A stretch of 64,000 nucleotides of DNA, taken from the NCBI GenBank assembly GCA_001986395.2, contig MQVO02000009.1, positions 1 to 64,000 of the forward strand, written 5' to 3'. The notes beneath the pieces are model-generated. The model searched no databases. It was not told where the DNA came from and saw only the letters and a program-made list of their open reading frames with translations. The DNA comes from Irpex lacteus. Lineage: Eukaryota; Basidiomycota; Agaricomycetes; Polyporales; Irpicaceae. A program made the translations under genes and the position numbers. The stretch's first letter is position 1. The number at the start of each line of letters is the position of its first letter. Below, piece by piece: positions 44,141 to 56,382 of the stretch.

Positions 44141-47100
44141 TCATTGTCCCCATCTCCATGGGCTACGATCAGCTCCTTGCTCCGTTGCGATCCGTTCAAA
44201 ATCCGTGTCGCGCTGATTACCTTGGAGCAGTTGATGATTATATCCTCCGATCGCTTCTCCGCACTCGGGACACGAGGACTGTTGCATAGCACCACCACAC
44301 TGGCCGCACAACAATTAATGGAGAGAGAACGCGAGTTGGGAAGCACTACTCACATCGCCTATAACGAAAGTATGTCCTCGGGGACATTTGTAGAAGTGGC
44401 CAGTGTGTGCTGCGTGAAAGAATGAAGTCAGCGGTTTACATTGCATCTATCGGGTTTGGGACATACAGAAATTTAGCCCTTTGACTATATCCTCCATTTC
44501 GCGAAGAGACAGTGGTTCGTAAAAGGTATCATTGACGAGAGCTCGCTCCAGCTTCTCCCACTCAGTGAAGATGGTTTTCGCATGGCGCTCGAGATTCTCG
44601 GCCAGCCACGCTCGTTCTTCGTCTGTGTTCGACCGCCTGGCGTCCATGTACTCTTGCAATGCGGTTGCGACTCGTTGATGGGCATTGCTTCTCTTCAATT
44701 TCGCTCTGTCCGCTAATTCCGCGCGAAGTTCGCCGTAGTTTTCCAATTTCTTCGCGCCGTCGACATTGAACCGGAACTGCTCCAGGTCCACTCGAAGAAC
44801 GAGAAGCTGGGTCTTCACAACCTGACGATGGCTTGCCGACGATTCAGCGATCGAGAGCGCTAATTGGGCATCGCGAGAACAACCACGATAAAGGAATGCA
44901 ACGTATAACCTCCAGATCTGGCGTGACTCGGCAGGATAAGCTTTCTGTGTATAGAGAGCTGACATCCACACTTGAGTGAACTGGGCAAGCGTAAGTCTTA
45001 TATTGATGGCGAGCCAAAACGCTTCTACCAAGAATCGTTGGTCGGCCATCGGACGGGGCTGGCCTACACCCATCCTCGCGATTCGCAGTGCATGTTCCTG
45101 CGGATTTCTCGGTGCATGATCGGGATCATTGAGAGTACGCTGCATTTCCCTCTGGTAGAGGTATGTGAAAGATGCCTCCCAAGCGTGAGTATGCGCAGAG
45201 CGTGTGGCCGCGACATTTGCCGCATCTCGATAGGCAGATAGTAGTGGCCGAAACACTTCCCTCCATATCTTGGCTTCCGTTGGCGATGCACCATGCAGTT
45301 CCGAGGATGCGGGGTCGAGCGAAGTAGGCGGCAAGGGGACGCGATCAGTGCGTTGAAGGAGGGTCTTCTGTTTTCGTTGGCGAGACTTCGGATCCCCGCG
45401 TGGCGGCCTATGAGTCTTCAGAGCAGTCGCAGCAGCACGGAGACGCGCTTCTATGTCGGTGAGCGAGAAAGAGTCGACACGTTGTAGAATACCCTGTACG
45501 GATTGCGACATGCTGAATGCAACATTGTTCTCAAGAATGTCGAGATCTGCGCGCTTGAATACTCTTCCATATCTTGGACATGTGATAGCGGCTCTGCAGG
45601 TTGGACAAGTTGGAGGTTTCCTGAATCCTGGGGGAGGAGCCTCTAAGCCAATCCATCGTTCGCCCTCGAGGTCCCTTTGGTAGTAGTCGGTCATCGAACA
45701 ATGACCATCCAGGGTTTCCACGGTAAATACATGGCGACAAGCAGGAATAGTGATGAGGAGCTCGTCCAAAGCTTCGCCATGAGGGTCGATATCGGCGAGT
45801 GGACGCTGCAATATGAGGTCCACAACACATTGTTGCTGTTCGGCAGACGCACACAGCGGGCAGACCTGAGTAGTGCAGTCTTCTCCGCATACTGGTGGAG
45901 AGGGTAAAAACATCAGAACGATACGTTATCATAACTCTCAAAGTTGTACGTACCAGAGGGACACCGATGACCACACTTCAGTAATTCAGGGCAGCGTATA
46001 TCGCAAGGAAGCCGTGCACAGATCTGGTGGAAGCTTAAGCAAGACATTCTGGTACCATAGTAAGGAGAGTACGAACCGATCCACAAGGCACTGGGCAAGC
46101 GAAATGAGGACAACACCTGATTGAAGATATGAGTACGAGGATTCGTCACCGTAAAACAAAGGATAGTCACAAACCATGTACATGGCTCCTGACAAGGAGC
46201 ACAGGGCTGAGAGCAAATATTGTGGCAACGTGCATGCACACAAACTTGGCGACACGGGTATTGACAGATCGTTGTACAGGTGTGATCCTGTGAGCACATT
46301 TCGGCGCAGGGGTGCTCGCAGTAAAGGCGCTTCTCGCATGGATGTTTGCAATGCTCCTTTCGTTCTATTCGCTCTTGAATCGCAGCTCCACTGTTGGGCA
46401 CATTGACGCTTTGACAGCGCGAGCACTGTTCTCGACAATCTCTGCCACAGCAGCCCAATATACCACCGCATATAGCAACACAGTCAAAAAGTGCAGGATC
46501 GTCAGAGCAACTCATTTCCCGATCGTGCTCGCAGGTAGGCAACTGCTTCCGTGTTAGAACAGCACATTTGACTTGGGAGAGATCATCGAGAAGAGCACTG
46601 TGAAATTGAAGAATTTCTCTTTAGAAACCTAATATAAAGGCTGGTATCACCTGTTGACTCACCAGGGAATGGACTTGACAGTATGGCCGCATGGCAACTC
46701 GACGTCGTGAACAGGAGTCGTGCATTGTCCACAAGCTTCTGCACAAGCTTTCGAACATGGATGTCCGCGCGGGCATAGCTTTGTGCATAGTTGCTCGCAT
46801 TTGACCGTGAGATGTTTTGGGTCATCAGAGTGGCACTGTTGAGGCAAAACGGGAGTGAGAAAATAGATTAACTACCGTATATGATACAAGAAGTATTCAC
46901 CTTGAAAGGACAGAGATGGCCGCATGATAAACGAGAATCGCACTGTCTGAGACATCCACCTAAGGCCCATTTATTAGAATAGTTGTGCGTCAGTTGGTGA
47001 TAGTACCACTAACCATCAGGTGATATACGTGGGAGCTCTCCTGGCCTCGAGATGTATTGAACAATGTTGGGATGTTGTTGGCATGCAATCGGAAGCGCAT

Positions 47101-50100
47101 CCCCCACGCATCCCGCGGAATCAAGGCGTTTGATCACATCACTCCACATTTTGCTCTTGGAAGAGAAATCTGCTGCGTTGCCGAGGATGTAAAGCCCTTC
47201 GCGAGCGCGAGACAGGGCGACTAGGACAAAATCAAGAATCAACAACGTCCATGCACCAACATTTTGGACGCCTTACCATTGATACGATTTTCAGACTAGT
47301 CGACTGATAAGTAGAGGGTAGGATAAGATGAAGCGCGTTTACTTACTCGCAGAAAACCAACATTAGCTCGGCCAATATTTGAATGACCATGAACACCTTC
47401 ATCCTCGGTGGATCCACCAGAATTACGCACAAGCGATAAGATCACGATCTGGGAAGATTCATTTCAGTTCATTGCTAACCGATAGTGATATTGTGAGGCG
47501 AATTAACCTTCGCTTCTTCACCCTGGAAGTTGTCGATAGTTCGTAGGCGGACCTTTGATGGGGATTGATAAATACTCCTGCAAAAGAGGCAATGTCACAC
47601 GTACTCTTCGTGTCACCTTGATGTGTTCTATGGTAGGTCCAACTACTTCCTCGTGTTCTGCTTCACGATCTGCGAGGTCGCGCTGGTCCCTCTCGTCAAT
47701 GACGACAGCAACCTTGTTGGACAAGGCATCACGCATCCGTGCCAATTGTCCGAGATATGCGCACAAGACCACGATATCGCCTTCCTCGCTGTAAGGTCCT
47801 TGTCTAGAAAATAATCAATGCTTGAGCACTCAACAGTTTTGGCCTGAGATGCGTACCTCAAAAGATACATAACCAAATCCACGATCATGTCAACCTACAA
47901 ACCCCTTAGCACGCGCTCAGAACACACCAACCTGCTCAGCATACCTCAAACTGATTGTACTTGCTCACGGCGTCCTCTTCACCTCCGTTCTCCCTGTGTT
48001 GATGGGTCATGAAGTACACGTCACGATGCATACCTCTGACGTGGGGATAATCTTTCACGAGTGCATGGTCCTCGAGCTTAGGATATAGAGTGTTCCTATG
48101 AAGAAAATGTAAGCCAGACCAGTAAGGTCGACTGATGATAGGATAGCGTGCTCACCGGATAAGATCTGAAATTGAAGGACGCATACGTCTTTGAACGTCA
48201 ATCTGAGACATAGGGAAACCCGACGAGGAAAGTCGTTCCATGAGGGACTGATCAAATCTGTAGATTTGACTCCCAGTCTTATGATCCATAGAGAGCGCTG
48301 TTTAAAGAAAAGGCACGTTAAAACAACGTTGATAATGAACTGAGTCCATTATCTTACCATAGTTATTCAGCGTTGGGCGCAGTTGTAACGGGTCCCCAAT
48401 GAGGATCGTGTGCTGTATAGAGGGAACGAGGCTGCCGAGGATGTGGGCCTCCAAGACTTGACCTGCTTCCTCCACTAGCAGTACTCGAGGGCCGATTGTC
48501 TACACACAATGACACGGCCACTTTGAGTTCGACAACACTATGGGAGTGAAGGAGGACATACCTTCAAGAATGCGGTTAGGTTTGCAGCACCTGAGATGAT
48601 ATATTTGAGACATGCTCAACCAGACATATGCAGGTAAAAACTTACCGGTCGTGGTACATCCAATGATATCAACGTTTCGCAAGAGCTCGCATCGAGACTG
48701 ATAACAATTATGTTAGTGTCACCTCAAGAAGAAGAAGGAGTTCAGGCATACCGCAGCTTTGCCTTCGTTGTTCACATCGATGGCGGCCATGTATCGTTCT
48801 CGAAGTCGCTGATATTCGTCTTCTCGGGTCTGTTGAAGGTTCGCTATCATCTTCTGTGACCACACGTCGTGCAAACGGCGTCGCTCGAGCGAGGATGTGG
48901 TCCAAATACTATCGCAGTCGACGAGTACTTCTACCGCTCGGTCTGTTAGGGGGACGGGTGGTGGGCAAGTGTAACCACACGAGGAGAAGAACTCCCGTAG
49001 ATCATGGAAATCAGAGGGACGAACGGCGGCACCTGATGTTGCAGGGGGCATGCTCGCAGTAGCCGAATGTTCAACAGTCTCTGCAGCTGCACCTGGCTCA
49101 GATGTAATGTCGCTCTCCATGTCTGAATCTTCCGACACTTGTCTTTCTTCAGTTGCGATAAACAACCATGCCTCTTCCGGTAAAACATCATCTTCAAGTT
49201 CCATATCGAGCTCGAGCTCGTCGGAGACATCGCTCGGTAATGATCCTGATTCCGACAGGTCATCGTCCTCTTTGAGATGAGCAAGAGGGGCGAAGGAGTT
49301 CGAAGCAGGTGCAGCAGAAGAACTCGGCTGAGAAGCGTCGGCTTTCACGGAATGGGTCTCGGCGGGAGGTGCGTGAGCCAAAGCGAGGAAATGGATATCC
49401 TCGCCGGATAGCCAATAGTCATAAATGGTATTGTCCACAACTTCTTCGCGGCCCCCTTTACCAACTCGAATGTACCCTGCCTTGTTTTCCTGGGAGAATT
49501 TGTGCAAGATATCTATCCACGGCGGAGGGGTTTGCAGGTCCTCATAGAAAGTCGGATTTTCAGTCTCCAGCCAACGGATGAGATCCTGGGTCTCGAGGGA
49601 AGACTTGAGACAGTCCTTCATCAACTCATCAATTTGCTTCTTCATCTCCTTGACGTCCCGATAATTGCTATTAAAGGCACCAGAGAGACGAGACTTGCCA
49701 GCAAGGGTCTCCATAGCCTCGATCGAAAACTTCTGGATTCTCTCGTCAGCCGAGCGCGAGCCGAGTCGAACAACCTTCTGCGTAATATTGGCATCCAGAA
49801 CCGAGCATAGCATGTGGTCGAGGGCATGGTTGGTGAATGCGATCATGAGCACTGGGCCAGCCCCATTGGCTAGAATGACTCTTAGGAGTTCGACACCTGT
49901 AAAGCTCTGAACCACAATTAGATGTCAATATCGCGGACAACGAACGTCACCTACTTTGCCTGTGCCCGGTGGTCTGTGCACGACGAAAATTTTGAGATGG
50001 TAGTTTTTTTTGAGAATAATAAGATTACTTACCCCTGGATAAGCGCTACCTCTCTGGTTAGCGCATCGACCACGGCATCTGCTTGACTGGGATCCAGCCG

Positions 50101-52701
50101 GCTACGCGTTCTCAATGCCTCCCTAGCAAAAATTATCGACTCTTCGTCTGTAACACAAAGCTGCAAATCCTCTACTTCCTCTTCCGGCGGGAACAGTGAC
50201 GCCAGCTGGAACCTAAAGTCTGGCACCTTTGCGTAGGCAGGAGGCTCCACGAGTATCCGGGTTAATGTCCCTGGTGGGTGATGAACGAGGTATCGGCTAA
50301 ATGGGATACTGGTCGGCTCGACACGAAGAGCCTCGAGGAATGGTCGGACGGAGGCAAACATGACTGTTGCTTCGATCAAGACTCTGACACCACCGCGCTC
50401 GCTGAGAGGACGACGAAGCTCGTGTAAGATAGCTAAGTCGACCTTCGGGTCGAAAAAGGCCACACGAACAGCGATCCTGTCAGGACTGTGCCTGGCCGAT
50501 GCAACATGGTCCCGGACAGAACTCGCAATGGTGCCAAGGTGGACGTCGACTGAGCCAGCTTCAGTCTGCCAGATGAGAGCGACGAGGCCACCTGGCAGCA
50601 GACGCTTGCTGCTCATGCCCTCCCAGAAAGCAGCACGCTTGCTTGCGTCGGGTGAGCGAGCTTTCCCGGGTGGCGTGTCGACATACATATCCACGGACAT
50701 CCCCTTGCGATCGGGTTTGAGCATGGCAAAATCCACGTCGGTGTAGACGTTGAACAAAACCGTATCTTGCCCATCAGAATCTCCCCTGTACTTGCCACCT
50801 CCTCGTTGAAGGAGACCAGCAAGCTGTGTATGTTCGTCGTTCTGGAGGAGGTCGTCGAGTATTTGCTGGACCGAGATCCTAAGAGACGCTCTGGAAACAC
50901 AAGGCAGTCAGCTAGAGGTTCGGGCCAGACGGCATCGATAGCTTACGTGAGTTCTTCTCGGAGAAGTCTGAATTGAATGTCGAGGAGCCTCTCAATACTT
51001 TCTTGTGGAAGGGGATGAGGTGCTCCGTATAGGTTTGCAGGGAGGAAAGGTGGAATTCGGCAGGTCAGCTCGCCGTGAGTCGGCGCGATGCGAATCTCGG
51101 AGATGTCGACGAAATCGTTATCATGCCGAGGACCCTCAGGACGAAGGTCACCCGGGCCGACGTAGGCGTTGTGTAAGGCTGCAAGTATGCCTTCCACCGA
51201 CGTAATGGTACGTAGACCAGCTTGAGGTTGAGCGACAGGCTTTGTCCTCTCGTACTCGCGATTAACGATAGCGACAAGCTGATCTGTCTTCGTGCGAAGA
51301 TGTTGACAGATCTGCTCACGAGTATGGACAGGAGATGATGTTAGAGTATCTCTGAACGTCGGTGACGAGGCGGAGATACCCGCAATCCAGGCATTGAGCC
51401 ATCTGCTGAGGTCCAACACCAGTGGGCGCATCCGCGGATACTTCGCGGTAGCGTTCTTGATACGCGTGAGACATCTAAGCTTCCTCAATATGTCACTCGA
51501 AAAGGATAGGGGATTGTTCGACGTACTGAAGCAAAACCACGACGAGACTGCCAAAGACTTGTGCACCGCCTATCTTAGATGCCGGCGATCCATCGCTGAA
51601 CATCTTGTCATCGTTTAGGGCAGCTTCCATACACTTCTGCACTTTCTCCGATACAGAATCGAAGTGCTCCATGAAGACCATGTACAGGGCACTACATGAC
51701 ATATCAGCCCAGACGGGAGCGTCTAAAAGAGTATGACATACTTGATGAGGTGTGAAAGGATACTATTTACAACAAAATCGGAGGAAAGATACTACAGGAA
51801 GCCCTACGATCAGCATAGTCATTGATCTATTGAGATCGAAGTGACTTACTTGGAACAGGGCTATATAACCACGTTGGAAAGACAGAACAGTGTTGTCGTA
51901 ATTGGCCCGGGTGGAAACTTTGTCCCAAGTCAAGATATCATTTATACGTTTGAGCCCGTTACCCTTTGACAATGATGACGGTGAGAACTACGCGAAGTGA
52001 GATAAGACTCTTACCTTGGCGATGGCAGAAAGCAGAAGCTGGAACCAAAGTGAGTATGAGAGGGTATAGTGAGCGGACAATTACGTACTTGGCCGTCCTC
52101 AGTAGTCTGAGAAGAATACATCAGTGCACATCGATGGTGTTAAGAAATCAATACTCGCCCAAGAATTATTGTTTGAAGAGGCTGAATTTAGTAAACCAAG
52201 GAAAGCATATACATCAGGCCCATGCCTGAACGCGTAGTCATCATAAAGAAATCTCTTGAGAGCATTGTGGACCTCGGAAGGTGTTCTCGGTTTCGGGGCA
52301 GAAGTGAAGAGGGCGTCGCTACCAGCACCAGACAGGCGAGCAAGGCCTGCCTGGGTCAGGAACGGCGCCAACGTCGATGTTCCCCGCGACGTCGAGGAAG
52401 CAGATGCGTTGGATTGAGAGTTGGATTGAGCACGTAGCTCGGGAGATAGATCGTGCTTGTAGCGACACCTAAATTCGCGATTGCAGTGTCCGGTTTTCCA
52501 AAAGAAAGAGCATGTGCCGTTGGGCATGGACGATGTCGAACCAGCAGGGGGGCTCTGTGTGGCGACCCCGCTCGCACCCGCTGGTGTGCTGGGCGACGAT
52601 GGAGCGGCTTGTCCTCCTGTGAGGACATGTTCGAAGCGACAATCCGAGCGGCGACAACCGCTTGGCGTGTTGAAAAATCGACAAGGCTGTCGACGAGACA
52701 T
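44141..52701 (-). CDS. ZNFX1-like helicase with CCCH, NFX1-type and RZ-type zinc fingers (2337 aa)
   Basis: 29 exons in transcript order: 52701-52159, 52106-52089, 52038-52015, 51963-51850, 51791-51742, 51691-51527, 51483-50947, 50890-50033, 49973-49955, 49906-48752, 48697-48646, 48590-48562, 48499-48358, 48297-48156, 48095-47945, 47894-47857, 47803-47605, 47552-47508, 47448-47347, 47295-47277, 47220-47014, 46959-46901, 46835-46663, 46597-46175, 46116-46077, 46023-45954, 45891-44467, 44409-44354, 44299-44141 (2338 codons). Two CCCH fingers lie in the first 80 residues. Walker A (GPPGTGKS) is at about 770-777, VEEAGQ near 1197, GDPLQLRPT after it, and VRLRTIDNFQGEEAK in the second SF1 domain. 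Six or more NFX1-type Cys/His fingers fill about 1537-1790. An RZ finger (CPRGHTFVIGDCGG) is near the C-terminus. Relatives are ZNFX1 and fission yeast Hrr1, which act in small-RNA silencing. Confidence 0.9.
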
Positions 52702-53749
52702 GACAGTGGGAAGGGGGGTGTCTGGGGTGTAGTGCGAGCGCAGGCTGGGGGTTATAAGCCCACGTAAGTCTGCTGTGGATGGAGCGCTGGGTTTCCGAAC
52801 CCTAATACAGAGATTCGAGGCCTGAGACGAATCGATGAGTGGCATGCGACCACTTCAGAGAAAGTTCTCTGCGATGCCGCAGCTCTTTGAGGATCTTCAT
52901 AAGTCGAGCACGCCGGCGGCGTTGATGCAGTCTTTGTTTTCTATTCGGTCAGCAGTGACACAGCTGACGACGTTACGGACTGAATGTCTGATGGACTCGA
53001 TCGAGCCTAAGAGACCTGCAGTCGTACGCCTTCAAGTAATAGTTTATGATGTTGCTGCCCTCACGAAATGTTATGCCACTAATATCATAGCGGCAATTGG
53101 GAGGTTGCATCCTACAAATCACGGCAGAGCAGATCGCTTGTTCGGCCAAGGGAACTCTCAGGTGACCTCTCAGTGGGAACAGCAACGAACCGAAGAGACA
53201 CCATGCCATGGGTGTCGCCACTCGACTACACGACTGTATCGCTAAGCTGACTAGAATTGCAAGTCTTTCCGGCCAGACGCGAGAAAGACTTGCAATTAAA
53301 ATCTACAATTAACATTCCGTCTCTGTCGAGTATTGTTCCAGGGCATTAACGATGAGTTCAGATGGTCTATTGCAAGATAGGGTATCAAGGTCACGTTGAA
53401 AGTTATTGCACTAAATGAGACTTACGTGCTGGGCTATCAATTCAGAAGACGGCCCCTTGAGATGTTCACCAATTCGACGCTTAGATCTTGTCAAACTATA
53501 CCTGAGCTTTCGGTAGCCGTAGCTTTGTATGTGCTGCAATCGGTGTTGGTGTGTACATGACAGTTGGCTAGAAAGAGCCTGAGGCAGAGACGCGTAAATT
53601 CACGGAGCTACCGGCCGATGACAAGCGCCTTCTCCGGGCTTCCGGCCGGTGCAATAGCCATACGCGAATCATGCTACTGAAGTCACTCAAGACCAGGTTA
53701 AGTGGTCGTTTCAAACAACCTCCTTACCCTCGTCCACGACCCACACGAC
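52702..53749. promoter_or_regulatory. Divergent upstream region of the ZNFX1-like gene and ETF-alpha, 1.05 kb
   Basis: Start codons on opposite strands flank it. Open frames inside have no recognisable features. A 15-bp perfect inverted repeat (listed separately) lies in the middle. Confidence 0.45.
53255..53297. repeat. Perfect 15-bp inverted repeat with 13-nt loop
   Basis: The arms AATTGCAAGTCTTTC (53255-53269) and GAAAGACTTGCAATT (53283-53297) are exact reverse complements. The loop is GC-rich. It lies between divergent genes, far from either start codon. Confidence 0.9.
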
Positions 53750-54902
53750 ATGTTACGGGCACGAACATTAGCATATCTCAAGCCTGCTTTTAGGACATAC
53801 GCGACCGCTGCGAATCCGCATGCGCTCGTTTACTTGGAACACTCGGGCGGAGCGATTGACTCAGGCTCCTTGTCGGCATTGACTGCAGCTCAGAAGCTAG
53901 GCGGAGAGGTTACTGGGCTGCTGGTTGGGTCTGAAGAAGAGGTCAAAGCAGTCCTCCCGCAGGCGCAGAAGTGAGTTATCATCCTTACCGTACTGTGAGG
54001 ATTCTAGTCATTTAGGAGTTTATGACAGGTTGAAGGGCTTGAGCGGAGTACTGCACGCCTCCTCTCCCCAATATGCCCCGCCACTACCAGAGACAGTGTC
54101 GCCATTGCTTGAGAAGATACTGTCGTCTGGGTCCCCATACACCCACGTCGTCTCAGCGCACTCTTCTTCCGCCAAGTCCATTCTTCCTCGCGTCGCAGCC
54201 AAGCTCGATGTACCAGCTGTCTCAGACATAACTTCTCTGGAGCACGACTCCTCTTCAAACAGTACAACCTTCACACGTCCGATCTACGCTGGTAACGCCA
54301 TAGCCACCGTCCGCGCACCATCCTCTGTCCCCCTTAAATTCTTTACGGTCCGTTCAACCGCGTTCGCAGCCGCACCCTCGGACGGAGCAGACGTAGAGGC
54401 CAAGCCCCTGGACGCCGTTGAAGTTGCATCGCCAACCGAACACATAAAGACTGAGCTCACGAAATCTGATCGTCCCGACCTCGGTGTTGCAAGCCGTGTT
54501 GTATCAGGTGGTCGTGCATTGAAGGATGCGGAGACATTCAAGAAAACACTTGAGCCACTGGCGGACGTTCTTGGTGCTGCCATAGGAGCGTCTCGTGCTG
54601 CTGTGGATGCCGGCTACGCAGATAACTCCCTGCAGGTCGGTCAGACTGGCAAAGTAGTTGCACCGGAACTATATGTCGCACTGGGAATCTCTGGAGCTAT
54701 TCAACATCTTGCGGGTATGAAAGACTCCAAGCTGATTGTTGCAGTGAACAAGGTGCGATGAGCTAGTTATATAAACCCGTTACAACATTCTGATAACGAG
54801 CAGGATCCGGATGCACCCATTTTCCAAGTGGCGGACGTTGGGCTTGTGGCTGACTTGTACGAAGTAGTACCAGAATTAGTTGAGAAGCTCAAGTCGCAGT
54901 AG
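53750..54902 (+). CDS. ETFA: Electron transfer flavoprotein subunit alpha, mitochondrial (347 aa)
   Basis: Three exons, 53750-53970, 54029-54752, 54804-54902 (348 codons). The ATG at 53750 starts a mitochondrial-type presequence ([20 protein letters not shown]). The N-terminal domain shows [10 protein letters not shown] and [10 protein letters not shown]. The C-terminal FAD domain is diagnostic: [46 protein letters not shown], then [20 protein letters not shown] across the last intron. Length fits the family (about 330-350). ETF passes electrons from acyl-CoA and other dehydrogenases to ETF-ubiquinone oxidoreductase. The yeast counterpart is AIM45. No ETF-beta gene lies in the window. Confidence 0.95.
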
Positions 54903-55075
54903 ATACTGAATCAAAGAACATCACATAATTCACGCAGTCTATACATAAGTACTCGATTGGATGTCAATTGTAAAGCGAGGTTCGAGGATTGCCTGGCGAG
55001 TTCGACGTAGATATCTCTTTACGAGTTACCTTTGCCAAGGTTTTGCGTCACAAAAAGATCTTACGAAAACACCGA

Positions 55076-55160
55076 CTCCCTGGCGGGGAGTCGAACCCCG
55101 CTTTCGCGCGGCCTTACAAAGAATGACAGGCGCGTGTACTAACCGATATACTACCAGGGA
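55076..55160 (-). tRNA. tRNA-Asp (GTC) with a 13-nt intron
   Basis: On the minus strand the acceptor TCCCTGG (55160-55154) pairs with CCAGGGA (55083-55077), discriminator G at 55076. The D arm contains ATCGGTTAGTAC, the anticodon stem is CGCGC/GCGCG with loop CTGTCA...C and anticodon GTC, and the T arm is GGGGTTCGACTCCCC. Thirteen extra bases (TTCTTTGTAAGGC) sit after position 37, the canonical tRNA intron site. A T-run follows downstream (minus strand), fitting Pol III termination. The T arm contains the B box. Confidence 0.95.
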
Positions 55161-55510
55161 TTGATTTTGTTACTAAATTATACATATACACTTGCAGAAT
55201 CTTATGGCGTCTAGGGACCCATGCGGTCACTGGCGGCGAGAGTGGCTCCAAAGGTACATATCTTGTCATGCAACCCTTGTCAGTCACTTTTACGCTGTCC
55301 TTTCACGCCCTCCTCCCCCATTCACCGTCGTAGTTGTTGTAGTCGCTGTCGTACTTTGCGACCAACACTCTGAAACAATCGCAGGGACAGGCACTCAGCC
55401 TCATCCGACATCGAGCCCCTTTCTGGTCCATTTGCAGCCCTACCCGCCGATCGCACTAGCAGCTTTCCCGACTCAACGCTCACGCTCTTCATACCACCAC
55501 TAAACGAACG
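55161..55510. other. Intergenic region, 350 bp
   Basis: Upstream of the tRNA (minus) and of the membrane protein gene (plus). It is pyrimidine-rich near its right end, as expected for a fungal promoter and leader. Confidence 0.4.
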
Positions 55511-56136
55511 ATGACACCTACGCCTGTATCAGCAGATTTTGCTTCAGAATCATCTCGAGAGGCTTCTCTACATGGGTACGTACTTAGCTCTCGGTGAAAT
55601 CATGGTCTAACCGCTCACAACCTACCCTCACCTCCAGCCACCGAGCACTCACACCACTTCTCGCGGGTACCATCTCAGGCGGTCTCGTAGGCGTCGCATG
55701 GATCATAGGCTTCATCATCTACTTCTACAAACGCCATCGTCGCGAGATACGTGCTCGCCGTCTAGGATACAGGAGCCATCGCGAGATGCTCGACCCTCCG
55801 AAGAAGCAAGAGACTTACATCATCCCTCCTGACCCCGCTATCGTCGAGGGTGATATTGAGCCTGGTGCGAAGATTTACGACGACCCCAAGCTGCAAGGCA
55901 ACGAGCTGCCGCAGCATGCGCGCACAGTACCGATTGCGCAGGCGGACAATTCGAATTCTGCGTCTGGGTCGTCTACGATGAAGGGGAATGGGGAGAAACC
56001 GGAGAGTGTACCGGAGATACCACATTCAACGTCTGCGCCATCGTCAGTGCCTTTGACAACATCACCGACGGAAGAGAGACCCTCGCTGCCCCTCTCTAGA
56101 ATATCTTCGGAGAGGGAGATATCAAGACCTTCGTGA
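55511..56136 (+). CDS. Single-pass membrane protein, unrecognised (187 aa)
   Basis: Two exons, 55511-55575 and 55638-56136 (188 codons). A short Ser/Glu-rich N-terminus precedes one hydrophobic span at about residues 27-48 (LLAGTISGGLVGVAWIIGFII) followed by a strong basic stop (YKRHRREIRARRLGYRSHRE). The rest is a Pro/Ser/Glu-rich, probably disordered cytosolic tail. There is no cleavable signal peptide and no luminal domain. The layout (tiny outside part, one span, basic juxtamembrane segment, disordered tail) occurs in many agaricomycete hypothetical proteins. I assign no function. Confidence 0.75.
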
Positions 56137-56382
56137 TGACTAACGGGGGTTTAGTCACCTTATCACGGTACGTTCCTCCGTTCCCGCTCCGTTGATAGCA
56201 AAATGCAAACTCACTGACCTTCTCTTTCAGATGTTTATGATCTACACGCTGTATTTGCTTATATTGTACAATGGACAAGTATATCCCACGGCCCAGTTGC
56301 ATTGATACATATTTTTAATCTCTCGTATACACGGGTTACGACTCTCCTTCCAGGCACTATATAAACATAAAACTTATTTTGT

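Noticed and set aside
49309..49581. Plus-strand open frames inside the ZNFX1-like gene
   Set aside because: They oppose a long conserved helicase exon and carry no features of their own.
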